A stretch of 64,000 nucleotides of DNA, from positions 2,723,001 through 2,787,000 of the forward strand of contig NZ_CP022336.1 in the NCBI RefSeq assembly GCF_002218195.1. The letters are read 5' to 3'. Position numbers and translations under genes: made by a program. Origin of the DNA: Sphingorhabdus sp. SMR4y (GTDB lineage Bacteria; Pseudomonadota; Alphaproteobacteria; Sphingomonadales; Sphingomonadaceae). The first letter of the stretch is position 1, and each line of letters begins with the position of its first letter. The notes below the pieces were generated by a model, which was not told the DNA's origin, did not search any database, and saw only the letters and a program-made list of their open reading frames with translations. Below are positions 18,028-27,078 of the stretch, piece by piece.

Positions 18028-18777
18028 ATGAGCAAACTCGAAGATGCATTAGAAGATTTCGACATGGACGACCTTCCTGAAGAGGATGAGTCCATGCTGG
18101 AATGGTGGGATTTTGACGATCGCGACGAAATGGTCGAGGCGGTCGCCGGCGATATCCAGTTCATCATCGAAAGCGCGCTCGACGCGCGGGGTGATGCGCT
18201 GCTGGCGCTGCCCGCCAGCGACGAAGCCATGCCGGTGCTCGAGGCACTGGCGGAAAAGCCGATCAAATGGAAATATGTCACGATCGTGCCGACCGATGAC
18301 CTGCTGGTGCCGCTCGATGATCCGCGCAGCCACGTGAAAAAGCTGGCGCAGCTGTTTCTGACGCGCGGTGCGCGCGTGTTGCCGCTGGCACCGGAGCATG
18401 ATGATTATCACATGGCCGGCGCCGCTGCCGACGCCCGGTTGCGCGACACGAAATGGCCGCCGGATCTGGTTCTGCTCGGCATGGGCCCCGACGGCAGCAC
18501 CGCCGGGATCAAGGAAAGTGCCGATATGGAAGAGGCGCTCGACGGACCACCGGAAAAAATCGCCGTTGGTCTGCTGCCCGATGACGGCGACACGCCGCTG
18601 GTTACGATTACCAAGGCCGCGATTTGCGAAGCGCGAACCGTGGTGGTGCTGCTCAAGGGCGCGGATAGCCAGACAATGCTCGAATCCGAAATCGAGCAGG
18701 GGGCGACCAGCATGGCACCGATCGGGCGGATATTTGCCGATCTGGCCGTTCCTGTGGATATCTATGTGGAGAATTAG
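18028..18777 (+). CDS. 6-phosphogluconolactonase-like protein, divergent
   Basis: A 249-residue protein with the NagB/6-phosphogluconolactonase fold signature: a WKYVTIVPTDD segment and LLGMGPDGSTAGI, which parallels the lactonase motif GMG-x-DGHTAS. The general-base histidine of that motif is replaced by serine, so classical lactonase activity is doubtful. The N-terminus has an acidic extension rich in Asp and Glu with two adjacent tryptophans. It lies 90 bases after gspI and just ahead of an acyl-CoA ligase operon, without obvious functional links. It could be an active but unusual lactonase or a sugar-phosphate-binding relative. Confidence 0.65.
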   Translation: MSKLEDALEDFDMDDLPEEDESMLEWWDFDDRDEMVEAVAGDIQFIIESALDARGDALLALPASDEAMPVLEALAEKPIKWKYVTIVPTDDLLVPLDDPRSHVKKLAQLFLTRGARVLPLAPEHDDYHMAGAAADARLRDTKWPPDLVLLGMGPDGSTAGIKESADMEEALDGPPEKIAVGLLPDDGDTPLVTITKAAICEARTVVVLLKGADSQTMLESEIEQGATSMAPIGRIFADLAVPVDIYVEN

Positions 18778-18825
18778 GGGGATATTGCCGCCTTCGATCG
18801 CCAATTGATGTGACTATTGATTGAT

Positions 18826-18841
18826 TTAACTGTGCGATTAA
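18826..18841. promoter_or_regulatory. Candidate TetR-type operator (copy 3)
   Basis: TTAACTG-TG-CGATTAA, related to the perfect palindrome at 11676. It lies 64 bases upstream of the acyl-CoA synthetase start, in the position expected for a repressor over the promoter or leader. Confidence 0.6.
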
Positions 18842-18904
18842 ACCATGGTGCCGGGAAAGTGAGTCGTCGAATCAGGCGACCGGTATCTTGGAGAACGCCA
18901 GACT

Positions 18905-20440
18905 ATGCATCCTTTCGTCCACGCAAGGGAAAATCCTGACAAGCCAGCCGTGATCATGGCGACGTCCGGGCAAGTCATCACGTATGGGGAACTGGACAGG
19001 CTTTCGAACCGGGTCGCTCAACTCTATCGCAGTCGCGATGTGCAGATCGGTGACACGGTCGCCATCTGCATGGAAAATCATCCGCAATTTTTCCCGGTCA
19101 CCTGGGGATCACAGCGTTCCGGCCTGTTTCAGGTCGCTATTTCCAGCCGGCTGACGGCAGATGAAGTCAGCTATATCCTGAAGGATTCGGGCGCAAAGCT
19201 GTTGATCGGTTCGCAGAAAATGCTGCCCGTCCTGGACCAGATACGCGTGTTGAACCCGGAGGTCGAACAGCTGGTTTACGGTGCCGATGATGAACGGAAT
19301 ATGGAAGCCGCGCTCGAATCGATGCCCGATACGCCAATTTCCGACGAGCGTGCCGGCGTCGATATGCTCTATTCTTCCGGCACGACCGGACAGCCCAAGG
19401 GCGTGAAGCTGCCGTTGCCGGAGGACGAGGATATCGCCGGACCCAATGGCATCGCGGGACTGGCGCAGATGATATTCGGCTTCCACAAGGATTGCGTCTA
19501 TCTGTCGCCCGCTCCGCTTTACCACGCCGCGCCATTGCGCTGGAACATCGCCGTGCAGGCGCTCGGCGGGACCAGTGTCATCATGGAAAAATTCGATCCG
19601 GAACATGCTTTGCAGCTGATCGAGAAATATAAATGCGATGTTGGCCAGTGGGTGCCGACGCATTTTGTCCGGATGCTGAAACTGCCGGAAGAGGTGCGCA
19701 ACAAATATGACGTTTCCTCGATCAAGAGCGCGGTTCATGCCGCCGCTCCCGTGCCGGTGCCGATCAAGGAAGCGATGATCGACTGGTGGGGGCCGGTGCT
19801 GAACGAATATTATGCCGGGACCGAGGGCAATGGCTTTGTCTTCTGCAACAGCGAAGGCTGGCTCGGTCACAAGGGATCGGTCGGGCAACCGATCAACTGC
19901 GTCGTCCATATCTGCGGTGAAAATGGCGAGGAAGTGCCCGTCGGCGAAGAGGGCCAGATCTATTTCGAGAGCGGCTCGACATTCGAATATCATAATGATC
20001 CGGAGAAGACCAAAGCGGCAACCCATGAAAAAGGATGGACCTCGCTGGGCGATGTCGGAAAGCTGGACGAGGACGGCTTTCTCTATCTGACCGATCGCAA
20101 GAGCTTCATGATCATTTCCGGCGGGGTGAATATCTATCCGCAGGAAATCGAGAATCTGCTGGTCACTCATGACAAGGTGGCGGACGCCGCCGTCATCGGC
20201 GCGCCGGACGAGGATATGGGCGAGAAGGTCGTGGCGGTCGTGCAGCCGATGGACATGGCGGAGGCGGGCGACGAACTGGCACAGGAGCTGGAAGCCTATC
20301 TCCGCCAGACGCTCTCCGGCGTGAAAGTCCCGCGACGGATCGATTTTCGCCCGGAACTGCCGCGTCACGCAACCGGCAAGCTCTACAAGCGGCTGCTGCG
20401 CGATGAATATTGGGCACAGCAGAAAAACGGGAACAGCTGA
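18905..20440 (+). CDS. Acyl-CoA synthetase (AMP-dependent ligase)
   Basis: A 511-residue adenylate-forming ligase that activates a carboxylic acid to its CoA thioester. The phosphate-binding loop SSGTTGQPKG is at residues 157-166; YYAGTEGNG (adenine site), the hinge region SLGDVGKLDEDGFLYLTDRK, and the C-terminal catalytic lysine in RHATGKLYKRLLR are present. The stop codon overlaps the start of the cytochrome P450 gene by one base, indicating tight coupling. A palindromic operator candidate precedes it. The acid specificity is not determinable, but the P450 and aldehyde dehydrogenase downstream suggest an oxidised alkyl side chain. Confidence 0.92.
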   Translation: MHPFVHARENPDKPAVIMATSGQVITYGELDRLSNRVAQLYRSRDVQIGDTVAICMENHPQFFPVTWGSQRSGLFQVAISSRLTADEVSYILKDSGAKLLIGSQKMLPVLDQIRVLNPEVEQLVYGADDERNMEAALESMPDTPISDERAGVDMLYSSGTTGQPKGVKLPLPEDEDIAGPNGIAGLAQMIFGFHKDCVYLSPAPLYHAAPLRWNIAVQALGGTSVIMEKFDPEHALQLIEKYKCDVGQWVPTHFVRMLKLPEEVRNKYDVSSIKSAVHAAAPVPVPIKEAMIDWWGPVLNEYYAGTEGNGFVFCNSEGWLGHKGSVGQPINCVVHICGENGEEVPVGEEGQIYFESGSTFEYHNDPEKTKAATHEKGWTSLGDVGKLDEDGFLYLTDRKSFMIISGGVNIYPQEIENLLVTHDKVADAAVIGAPDEDMGEKVVAVVQPMDMAEAGDELAQELEAYLRQTLSGVKVPRRIDFRPELPRHATGKLYKRLLRDEYWAQQKNGNS

Positions 20441-21738
20441 TGGCTTCGCAGGCAGAACCGAGACTGACGGGTGAAGCGGCACTGGCGATTGTCGACCCCG
20501 CCAATTATGTCGATTGGGACGGCCTGCTGGATCAGTTTGACCGGATCCGCCGGAACACGCCGGTGGTGCGGGTGGTCAACGACGAGATTCATGATCCGTT
20601 CTGGCTGGTCACCAGCTATGACGACGTGATGCAGGTAAGCAAGGACAACAAGCTGTTCCTCAACAGTCCCCGCAGCGTGACCTTCAGCGACAAGAACAGC
20701 GGCGCCTTTGTCAGATCGATCACCGGCGGTGATCCCAATCTGGTGCGTTCGCTGGTCGCTCTGGATGCGCCGACCCACCCGAAATATCGTCGGCTGACCC
20801 AGGACTGGTTCATGCCGAAAAATATTCGCAAGATGGAAGACGAAATCCGGGCCTTGGCGAGAACCACTGTCGACCGGCTCGTCGATGCGGGCGGTGAAGC
20901 CGATTTTGTGCCGCTGGTATCTGCGCCTTATCCGCTCCATGTGGTGATGCAGATCCTGGGCGTCCCGGAAGCGGACGAGCAACGCATGCTGTTCCTCACC
21001 CAGCAGATGTTCGGCGGACAGGACGAGGATCTCAACAAGTCCGGCATGGCCAACATGACACCGGAGCAGGTCATGCAGCTTGTGGTCGGCGCCGTTGCCG
21101 ATTTCGAAGCCTATTTTGCCAAGCTCACCGAGGAGAAACGCGCCAATCCGACCGAGGACGTGGCGAGCGTTATCGCCAATGCGAAAGTGGACGGCGCGCA
21201 TCTCAGCGACCGCGACATGGCGGGCTATTATATCATATTGGCGGCGGCCGGCCACGACACGACATCGGCCTCCACTGCGGGCGCGATGCTGGCACTGGCA
21301 AGGGATCCGGAGCAATTCGCGCGGTTGAAGGCCGATCGTGATCTATTGCCAGGCATTGTCGAGGAAGCGATCCGCTGGACCACCCCGGTGCAGCATTTCA
21401 TGCGCACGGCAGCCGAAGACACCGAACTGGGCGGTCAGAAAATCGCCAAGGATGACTGGCTGATGATCAGCTATATCGCGGCCAATCACGACGACAGTAT
21501 ATTCCCCGATCCACGCAAGTTTGACGCGAGTCGGTCCCCCAACCGGCATATCGCCTTCGGTGCCGGGTCGCATCAGTGCCTCGGTCTGCACATGGCGCGC
21601 ATGGAAATGAAGATATTGTTCAACGAGTTGCTCGACCGAATCGAGACGCTCGAACTGGCGGGCGAACCGATGCGCGCCAAATCCACTTTTGTCGGCGGAT
21701 TGAAAACCCTGCCGATCCGCTACAGTCTATCAAAATGA
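20440..21738 (+). CDS. Cytochrome P450
   Basis: A 432-residue soluble bacterial P450. The I-helix oxygen-activation motif AGHDTTSA, the K-helix ExxR in EEAIRW, and the haem loop FGAGSHQCLG with the axial Cys380 are all intact. It would hydroxylate a lipophilic substrate using an external ferredoxin and reductase, neither of which is encoded here. The ATG at 20440 overlaps the TGA of the upstream ligase; the longer frame from 20410 is unlikely. Position between an acyl-CoA ligase and an aldehyde dehydrogenase suggests oxidation of an alkyl terminus or side chain. Confidence 0.93.
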   Translation: MASQAEPRLTGEAALAIVDPANYVDWDGLLDQFDRIRRNTPVVRVVNDEIHDPFWLVTSYDDVMQVSKDNKLFLNSPRSVTFSDKNSGAFVRSITGGDPNLVRSLVALDAPTHPKYRRLTQDWFMPKNIRKMEDEIRALARTTVDRLVDAGGEADFVPLVSAPYPLHVVMQILGVPEADEQRMLFLTQQMFGGQDEDLNKSGMANMTPEQVMQLVVGAVADFEAYFAKLTEEKRANPTEDVASVIANAKVDGAHLSDRDMAGYYIILAAAGHDTTSASTAGAMLALARDPEQFARLKADRDLLPGIVEEAIRWTTPVQHFMRTAAEDTELGGQKIAKDDWLMISYIAANHDDSIFPDPRKFDASRSPNRHIAFGAGSHQCLGLHMARMEMKILFNELLDRIETLELAGEPMRAKSTFVGGLKTLPIRYSLSK

Positions 21739-21813
21739 TGGGCGCGCAAAAGCCTTGTATTCGGCTATATGTGAATCAAATAGAATGAACGGCAGATCCC
21801 AAAGGAGAGCGAA

Positions 21814-23244
21814 ATGGTTACCCAATATAAGAATTTGATCAACGGCGAAATGATCAGCACCCAGCAGATGCTGGATGTTGTCAACCCGGCCAACGAAGAA
21901 GTGATCGGTCAGGTCCCCGCTTGCGGAGAAGCCGAGCTCAATCAGGCGGTTGCCGCGGCTCGCGCTGCGTTCAAGAGCTGGTCGAAAACCCCGATCGACG
22001 AGCGGCGCAAGGTGGTCCAGGCGATTGCCGGCGTGATCAACGAAAATAATGACGAGCTGTTCCGTCTGCTGACGGCGGAACAGGGCAAGCCGCACGCGCA
22101 GGCGCAGGGCGAGATCATGGGCGCTGCCTATATGGCCGGTTCGCAGGCGACTCTCGAACTGGAAGACGAGATCAACGAAGACAGCGACGAGCGCCTGAGC
22201 CGCACCCGCCGCGTACCGGTCGGTGTCGTCGGCGGCATCGTGCCATGGAATTTTCCGATCATGATGGCGGTGCAGAAAATTGCCCCGGCGCTCTTGTCCG
22301 GCTGCACGATCGTGCTCAAGCCGTCCCCGTTCACGCCGCTGACCACCTTGCGGCTGGCAGAGCTGATCAAGGACGTGGCTCCGGCGGGCGTTGTCAATAT
22401 CATCACCGGCGAGGACAGTCTCGGCCCGTTGATCACAGGTCATCCCGATATCGACAAGATTACCTTCACCGGCTCCACCGCGACCGGCAAGAAAATCATG
22501 GAAGGCGCTTCCAAGGATCTCAAGCGGATCACGCTGGAACTGGGTGGCAATGACGCCTCGATCGTCCTGCCCGACGCCAATGTCGAAAAGGTTGCCGAGC
22601 AATTGTTCTGGTCGAGCTTCACCAATGCCGGACAAATCTGTGTGGCTGCGAAACGCATCTATATCCACGAGGATATTTATGACGAACTGAGTGCTGCCAT
22701 TGCGGAATTTGCCAAGAATGTGAAAGTCGGTGACGGCTCGCAGCAGGGCACGGCGGTCGGCCCGATCCAGAACCGGAAACAATATGAGCGGGTGCTGGAG
22801 CTGATCCAGGACGCCAAGGACAATGACTATAAATTCCTGGTCGGCGGCGATACGCCGGACGACAGCATCCCGGGCTATTATGTGCCGATCACGATTCTCG
22901 ACAACCCGCCGGAAGATGCGCGGATTGTGGCCGAGGAGCAATTTGGTCCGGTCATGCCACTGATGAAATTCAGCAGCACCGAAGAGGCGATCGCCCGCGC
23001 CAATGACAGCGAATATGGCTTGGCCGGCGCTGTCTGGACCGCGGACCCGGATGAAGGCGTTCGTGTTGCCGAACAGCTCGAAACCGGCACCGTATGGGTC
23101 AATGAATTCCTGCACCTGTCGCCATTCGCGCCCTTCGGCGGGCACAAGCAGTCCGGCTTCGGCGCCGAATATGGCAAGGAAGGCCTGCTCGAATTCACCT
23201 ATCCGCAGGTGATCACCGTCAAGAAGGATAATGTCCCGGCCTGA
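21814..23244 (+). CDS. NAD(P)-dependent aldehyde dehydrogenase
   Basis: A 476-residue member of the aldehyde dehydrogenase superfamily that oxidises an aldehyde to a carboxylate. The cofactor segment GGIVPWNFPIMMAV, the general base Glu242 in ELGGND and the catalytic Cys276 in NAGQICVA are present, as is the C-terminal FGGHKQSGFG. An AAGGAGAG ribosome site precedes the ATG. It follows the P450 after 75 bases and is closed by a rho-independent terminator. The likely role is oxidation of an aldehyde produced after P450 or alcohol oxidation. Confidence 0.93.
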   Translation: MVTQYKNLINGEMISTQQMLDVVNPANEEVIGQVPACGEAELNQAVAAARAAFKSWSKTPIDERRKVVQAIAGVINENNDELFRLLTAEQGKPHAQAQGEIMGAAYMAGSQATLELEDEINEDSDERLSRTRRVPVGVVGGIVPWNFPIMMAVQKIAPALLSGCTIVLKPSPFTPLTTLRLAELIKDVAPAGVVNIITGEDSLGPLITGHPDIDKITFTGSTATGKKIMEGASKDLKRITLELGGNDASIVLPDANVEKVAEQLFWSSFTNAGQICVAAKRIYIHEDIYDELSAAIAEFAKNVKVGDGSQQGTAVGPIQNRKQYERVLELIQDAKDNDYKFLVGGDTPDDSIPGYYVPITILDNPPEDARIVAEEQFGPVMPLMKFSSTEEAIARANDSEYGLAGAVWTADPDEGVRVAEQLETGTVWVNEFLHLSPFAPFGGHKQSGFGAEYGKEGLLEFTYPQVITVKKDNVPA

Positions 23245-23269
23245 GCCGGCGGCAGCGGGATAGGAATCA

Positions 23270-23303
23270 GCCGATTATCACTATTGTGATGATCGGCTTT
23301 TTC
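23270..23303 (+). terminator. Rho-independent terminator
   Basis: A 12-bp stem GCCGATTATCAC paired with GTGATGATCGGC (one mismatch), loop TATT, followed by TTTTTC. It ends the ligase-P450-aldehyde dehydrogenase transcript. Confidence 0.85.
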
Positions 23304-23327
23304 ATTTGACGCTAGCGCCCGTGCGGT

Positions 23328-23343
23328 TTAACCGGTCAGTTAA
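23328..23343. promoter_or_regulatory. Candidate TetR-type operator (copy 4)
   Basis: TTAACCG-GT-CAGTTAA, flanked by an extra T and A. It is 35 bases upstream of the thiolase start, immediately after the preceding terminator, so it likely overlaps the promoter of the thiolase operon. Confidence 0.6.
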
Positions 23344-23378
23344 ATTTTCGACTCTCAATCAATCAAAGGAATAAGATT

Positions 23379-24551
23379 ATGGCAGAAGCCTATATTGTTG
23401 ACGCGGTTCGGACCGCTGGTGGTCGTCGTGGCGGCCGATTGGCCGGTGTGCACCCGGTAGACCTGGGCGCTGCTACGCTTGACGCCATCGCCGATCGCAA
23501 TGATTTCGATCCGAGCGCTATCGAGGATGTTATCACCGGCTGCGTCATGCAGGGCGGCGAGCAAAGCGGCGATGTCGGCCGGAATGCCGTTCTCGCGTCC
23601 CGGCTGCCGGACAGCATTCCGTCGGTTTCCATCGACCGGCAATGCGGTTCCTCGCAGCAGTCGATCCAGTTCGCCGCGCAGGGCGTCATGTCCGGCACGC
23701 AGGACATGGTGCTGGCCCACGGTATCGAAAGTATGACTCGCGTACCCATGGGTTCGACCTTCAAACTGTTCAAGGATGCCGGTCTCGGCACCAACAAGTC
23801 GGAGCGTCTCGAGGAAGCCTATCCGGGCGTCCATTTCAGCCAGTTCATGGGCGCGGAAATGATCGTCAAGAAACATGGCTTCACGCGCGAGCAGCTCGAC
23901 GAGTTCGCTCTGGAAAGTCACCAGAAGGCGATCAAGGCCACCGAATCCGGTGCCTTTGACAACGAAATTGTCGGCGTGAAGATTGAAACGCCGGAAGGTG
24001 AGGAAATCCACAAGGTCGACGAGGGCATCCGCTTCGACGCCAGCATGGAAAGCATCAGCGGAGTGAAAGTGTTGCAGGAAGGCGGCGCCATCACCGCAGC
24101 CAATGCCAGCCAGATTTGCGACGGTTCGAGCGCGGTTCTCGTCTGTTCCGAACAGGCGCTGAAAGACCATGGCCTGACCCCGCGCGCGCGGATCGTCAAT
24201 CTGACCGTGACCGCGGGCGACCCGGTGATCATGCTCGAGGAACCCCTGTTCGCGACCGACCGTGCCCTGCAGCGCGCCGGCATGAATATCGGCGACATCG
24301 ATCTTTATGAAGTAAACGAGGCCTTTGCCCCTGTTCCGCTCGCATGGCTCAAGCATGTTGGTGCTGACCGTGCCAGAATCAATGTCCATGGCGGCGCGAT
24401 TGCTCTCGGGCACCCGCTTGGCGCTTCCGGTACCAAATTGATGGCGACCCTGCTCAACGCACTGGAACAGAGCGGTGGCAAATATGGCCTGCAGACGATG
24501 TGCGAAGGCGGCGGCCAAGCCAATGTCACGATCATCGAACGACTGGGCTAG
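23379..24551 (+). CDS. Thiolase (acetyl-CoA acyltransferase)
   Basis: A 390-residue thiolase, the last enzyme of a beta-oxidation cycle, splitting 3-ketoacyl-CoA. The nucleophile Cys89 is in DRQCGSSQQ, His345 is in GHPLGASG and the second catalytic Cys375 is in MCEGGGQ. All key residues are present and length is normal. It starts a gene run thiolase-SDR-enoyl-CoA hydratase-TetR, with a palindromic operator candidate in front and a palindromic repeat behind. Confidence 0.93.
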   Translation: MAEAYIVDAVRTAGGRRGGRLAGVHPVDLGAATLDAIADRNDFDPSAIEDVITGCVMQGGEQSGDVGRNAVLASRLPDSIPSVSIDRQCGSSQQSIQFAAQGVMSGTQDMVLAHGIESMTRVPMGSTFKLFKDAGLGTNKSERLEEAYPGVHFSQFMGAEMIVKKHGFTREQLDEFALESHQKAIKATESGAFDNEIVGVKIETPEGEEIHKVDEGIRFDASMESISGVKVLQEGGAITAANASQICDGSSAVLVCSEQALKDHGLTPRARIVNLTVTAGDPVIMLEEPLFATDRALQRAGMNIGDIDLYEVNEAFAPVPLAWLKHVGADRARINVHGGAIALGHPLGASGTKLMATLLNALEQSGGKYGLQTMCEGGGQANVTIIERLG

Positions 24552-24571
24552 GCTCTGTCGCAAAATAATAT

Positions 24572-24642
24572 CCGTTAGCCCTGAGCTTGTGGAAGGGCGC
24601 CGCTCGTCGATAGGCGCGGTTCGACAGGCTCACCACTAACGG
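24572..24642. repeat. Interspersed palindromic repeat
   Basis: Left arm CCGTTAGCCCTGAGCTTGTG, right arm GGTTCGACAGGCTCACCACT-AACGG. Both outer arms carry the compensating change GTTAG/CTAAC, so the palindrome is kept although the sequence differs from the family consensus. Confidence 0.85.
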
Positions 24643-24663
24643 TCAAGAAGGAAAGACAAGATT

Positions 24664-25446
24664 ATGGAACTCAACAGCAATATTTCAGCCGTCATCACCG
24701 GCGGTGCTTCCGGCCTCGGCGCGGCAACCGCTCGCCGTCTGGCCGCGAAGGGCGTGAAGGTCGCCCTGTTCGACCTGAATGAAGAAAAAGGCGAAGCGCT
24801 GGCCTCCGAACTCGGCGGCGTTTTCTGCAACGTCAACGTGACCAGCGACGAAAGCGTCGATGCAGGTTTTGAAAAAGCCCGCGCGGCCAACGGACAAGAG
24901 CGTATCCTGGTCAACTGTGCGGGTATCGGCAACGCCGTGAAAACCGCCAGCCGCGCCAAGGAAGATGGCTCGATCCGTCATTTTCCGCTCGACAAGTTTG
25001 ACTTCGTGATTCAGGTCAATCTGGTTGGCACGTTCCGCTGCATCGCCAAATCGGCGGCCGGCATGCTGACGCTCGATCCGCTCGAGGACGGCGATCGCGG
25101 CGCCATGGTCAACACCGCTTCGGTCGCTGCAGAAGATGGCCAGATCGGCCAGGCAGCCTATTCCGCTTCCAAGGGCGGCGTTGTCGGCATGACCCTGCCG
25201 ATCGCGCGCGACCTGTCCCGCGAAGGCATTCGCGTCAACACCATCCTGCCCGGCATCTTCGATACGCCGCTGCTCGCCGGTGCGCCGCAGAATGTACGCG
25301 ATGCGCTGGGCGCGATGGTGCCGCATCCGCCCCGCCTCGGGCAGCCGGACGAATATGCCGCGCTTGCGATGTGCATGATCGAAACGCAATATTTCAACGG
25401 CGAAGATGTCCGGCTCGATGGCGGCATCCGGATGGCACCACGCTAG
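24664..25446 (+). CDS. 3-hydroxyacyl-CoA dehydrogenase-like SDR (HSD10 type)
   Basis: A 260-residue SDR resembling type II 3-hydroxyacyl-CoA dehydrogenase (HSD17B10). The dinucleotide loop is ITGGASGLGAAT near residues 12-23, NCAG near 83-86, the serine in NTASVAAEDGQIGQ and the Tyr-x3-Lys in AAYSASKGG. The insertion before the active site and the C-terminus with IETQYFNGEDVRLDGG fit the HSD10 group. It would oxidise the 3-hydroxyacyl-CoA before thiolysis by the upstream gene. A terminator follows. Confidence 0.9.
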   Translation: MELNSNISAVITGGASGLGAATARRLAAKGVKVALFDLNEEKGEALASELGGVFCNVNVTSDESVDAGFEKARAANGQERILVNCAGIGNAVKTASRAKEDGSIRHFPLDKFDFVIQVNLVGTFRCIAKSAAGMLTLDPLEDGDRGAMVNTASVAAEDGQIGQAAYSASKGGVVGMTLPIARDLSREGIRVNTILPGIFDTPLLAGAPQNVRDALGAMVPHPPRLGQPDEYAALAMCMIETQYFNGEDVRLDGGIRMAPR

Positions 25447-25460
25447 GACCGAACGATCAA

Positions 25461-25488
25461 GGGCTGCGAGAAACTCGCGGCCCTTTTT
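25461..25488 (+). terminator. Rho-independent terminator
   Basis: A 10-bp stem GGGCTGCGAG with CTCGCGGCCC (one G-T wobble), loop AAA, followed by TTTTT. It lies between the HSD10-like gene and the enoyl-CoA hydratase, so the latter may have its own promoter or depend on read-through. Confidence 0.85.
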
Positions 25489-25507
25489 GTATCTGATGGA
25501 GAAGCAG

Positions 25508-26380
25508 ATGAACGAGTATAAGCAGATCCTCTATGACGTTGCCGACAGTATCGCGACGATCACGATCAATCGGCCGGAAAAGATGAATGCCTTCACCGGC
25601 ACGATGATGACGGAAATGATCGACGCCTTCGACCGGATTGACGCCGACGATGATGTCCGGGCGGTTGTGGTGACCGGTTCCGGCGATCGTGCCTTTTGCG
25701 CTGGTGCCGATCTCACACCGGAAGACGGCAAGAAACCGTTTGCCAGCGACGAACCGGTGGAGGATTATTCCGATCCGCGTGTGCGCGACGGGGGCGGGTT
25801 GCTGGTGCTGCGCATCTATCAATGTCTCAAGCCGGTGATCGGCGCGATCAACGGCGTTGCTGTCGGCGTCGGCGCGACCATGTTGCTGCCGATGGACATG
25901 CGGCTGGCCAGCGAGACATCGCGCTTCGGTTTTGTCTTTGCCCGCCGCGGCATAGCGCCCGATGGCGCGGCCAGTTGGTTTCTGCCCAATCTCGTCGGCC
26001 GCGCACAGGCACTGGAATGGTGCATGACCGGCCGGGTTTTTGATTCGCAAGAAGCGCTCAAGGGGGGGCTGGTCCGCTCGCTGCACAAGCCGGCAGACCT
26101 GCTGCCCGCCGCTTATGCCCTGGCGCGCGAGATTGTCGACAATACGGCGCCGGTGTCGATTGCCGTTACCCGGCAGATGCTGTGGCAATTGCCGGCCGCC
26201 GGCCATCCGATGGAAGCGCATAAGGTCGATAGTCGGATGATCTATAATCGGGCAAAATCTGCCGACGCAAAAGAGGGTATTGCAAGCTTTCTGGAGAAGC
26301 GCAGTCCCGACTATCCGGATAAAGTGTCCAGTGACCTGCCAGACAGCTTTCCATGGTGGGAAGAACCTGCTTATAAGTGA
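25508..26380 (+). CDS. Enoyl-CoA hydratase/isomerase (crotonase family)
   Basis: A 290-residue crotonase with FCAGADLTPEDG as the first oxyanion segment and GAINGVAVGVGATMLLPMD as the second. It is longer than usual because of a loop after residue 75 and a C-terminal tail ending DSFPWWEEPAYK. The start at 25508 has GGAGAAG upstream; an in-frame ATG at 25496 would contain that site. It sits just after a terminator and 32 bases before the TetR gene. Confidence 0.88.
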   Translation: MNEYKQILYDVADSIATITINRPEKMNAFTGTMMTEMIDAFDRIDADDDVRAVVVTGSGDRAFCAGADLTPEDGKKPFASDEPVEDYSDPRVRDGGGLLVLRIYQCLKPVIGAINGVAVGVGATMLLPMDMRLASETSRFGFVFARRGIAPDGAASWFLPNLVGRAQALEWCMTGRVFDSQEALKGGLVRSLHKPADLLPAAYALAREIVDNTAPVSIAVTRQMLWQLPAAGHPMEAHKVDSRMIYNRAKSADAKEGIASFLEKRSPDYPDKVSSDLPDSFPWWEEPAYK

Positions 26381-26412
26381 CAAAAATGTGACGTAGTGCG
26401 TGTAGGGGAAGA

Positions 26413-27048
26413 ATGATGACCGTCGATAAAATGGGGGCCAAGGAGAGTGAAGCCGGGGCGCGGGACAAGCTGATCGAGACCGCCAGCCAGATCATGCGCA
26501 AGGGCGACACGATCGATATTTCCTTCAGCGAGCTGTCCGTATTGTCGGGTCTCAACAGCGCGCTCGTGAAATATTATTTCGGCAACAAGGACGGGCTGCT
26601 CGAGGCGATTCTCGAGCGGGACATGGACAATATTCTCGAACAGGTCGGCCTGCTGATCAAGAAGGACATGCCGCCCGAAGACAAGCTGCGCCACCATATC
26701 GGTGCGGTGATCGATACCTATCACGAATTTCCTTATCTCAACCGGCTGACCATGCGGCTGATCCGTGACCTGCCACCCGAAGGCGCGCGCAAGATTGCCG
26801 ACAAATATCTGAAACCGCTGTCGGAAGCCTATAATATCTTTGTCGGTGCCGGCATCGAATCCGGCGTATTCCGAGAGATGAATCCGGATCTGTTCTACTC
26901 CGCAGTGACCGGCGCAGCGGACCGTTTCTTTACCGGCAAGCTGGTCTGGAAATATTGCTATGGCCGGGACGATTTTGACGAGCGGATGCGTGATTCCTAT
27001 CGCGAGCAGACCGTCGACCTGATCATGGCAGGGATTTTGAAACAATAA
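26413..27048 (+). CDS. TetR-family transcriptional regulator
   Basis: A 211-residue TetR-type repressor. The N-terminal helix-turn-helix spans roughly residues 20-65, with the recognition region LSGLNSALVKYYFGNKDGLLEAIL in the usual Y-x-F/H-F-x-(N/S)-K context. The C-terminal domain is the ligand and dimer domain. It is the only TetR gene in the window and sits in the acyl-CoA gene cluster, so it is the best candidate to bind the repeated TTAAYCG-N2-CRRTTAA palindromes, probably with an acyl-CoA ligand. No copy of the palindrome is seen directly in front of its own gene. Confidence 0.88.
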   Translation: MMTVDKMGAKESEAGARDKLIETASQIMRKGDTIDISFSELSVLSGLNSALVKYYFGNKDGLLEAILERDMDNILEQVGLLIKKDMPPEDKLRHHIGAVIDTYHEFPYLNRLTMRLIRDLPPEGARKIADKYLKPLSEAYNIFVGAGIESGVFREMNPDLFYSAVTGAADRFFTGKLVWKYCYGRDDFDERMRDSYREQTVDLIMAGILKQ

Positions 27049-27078
27049 TCAATATATCGGTAAGAGGGGTATGATCGG

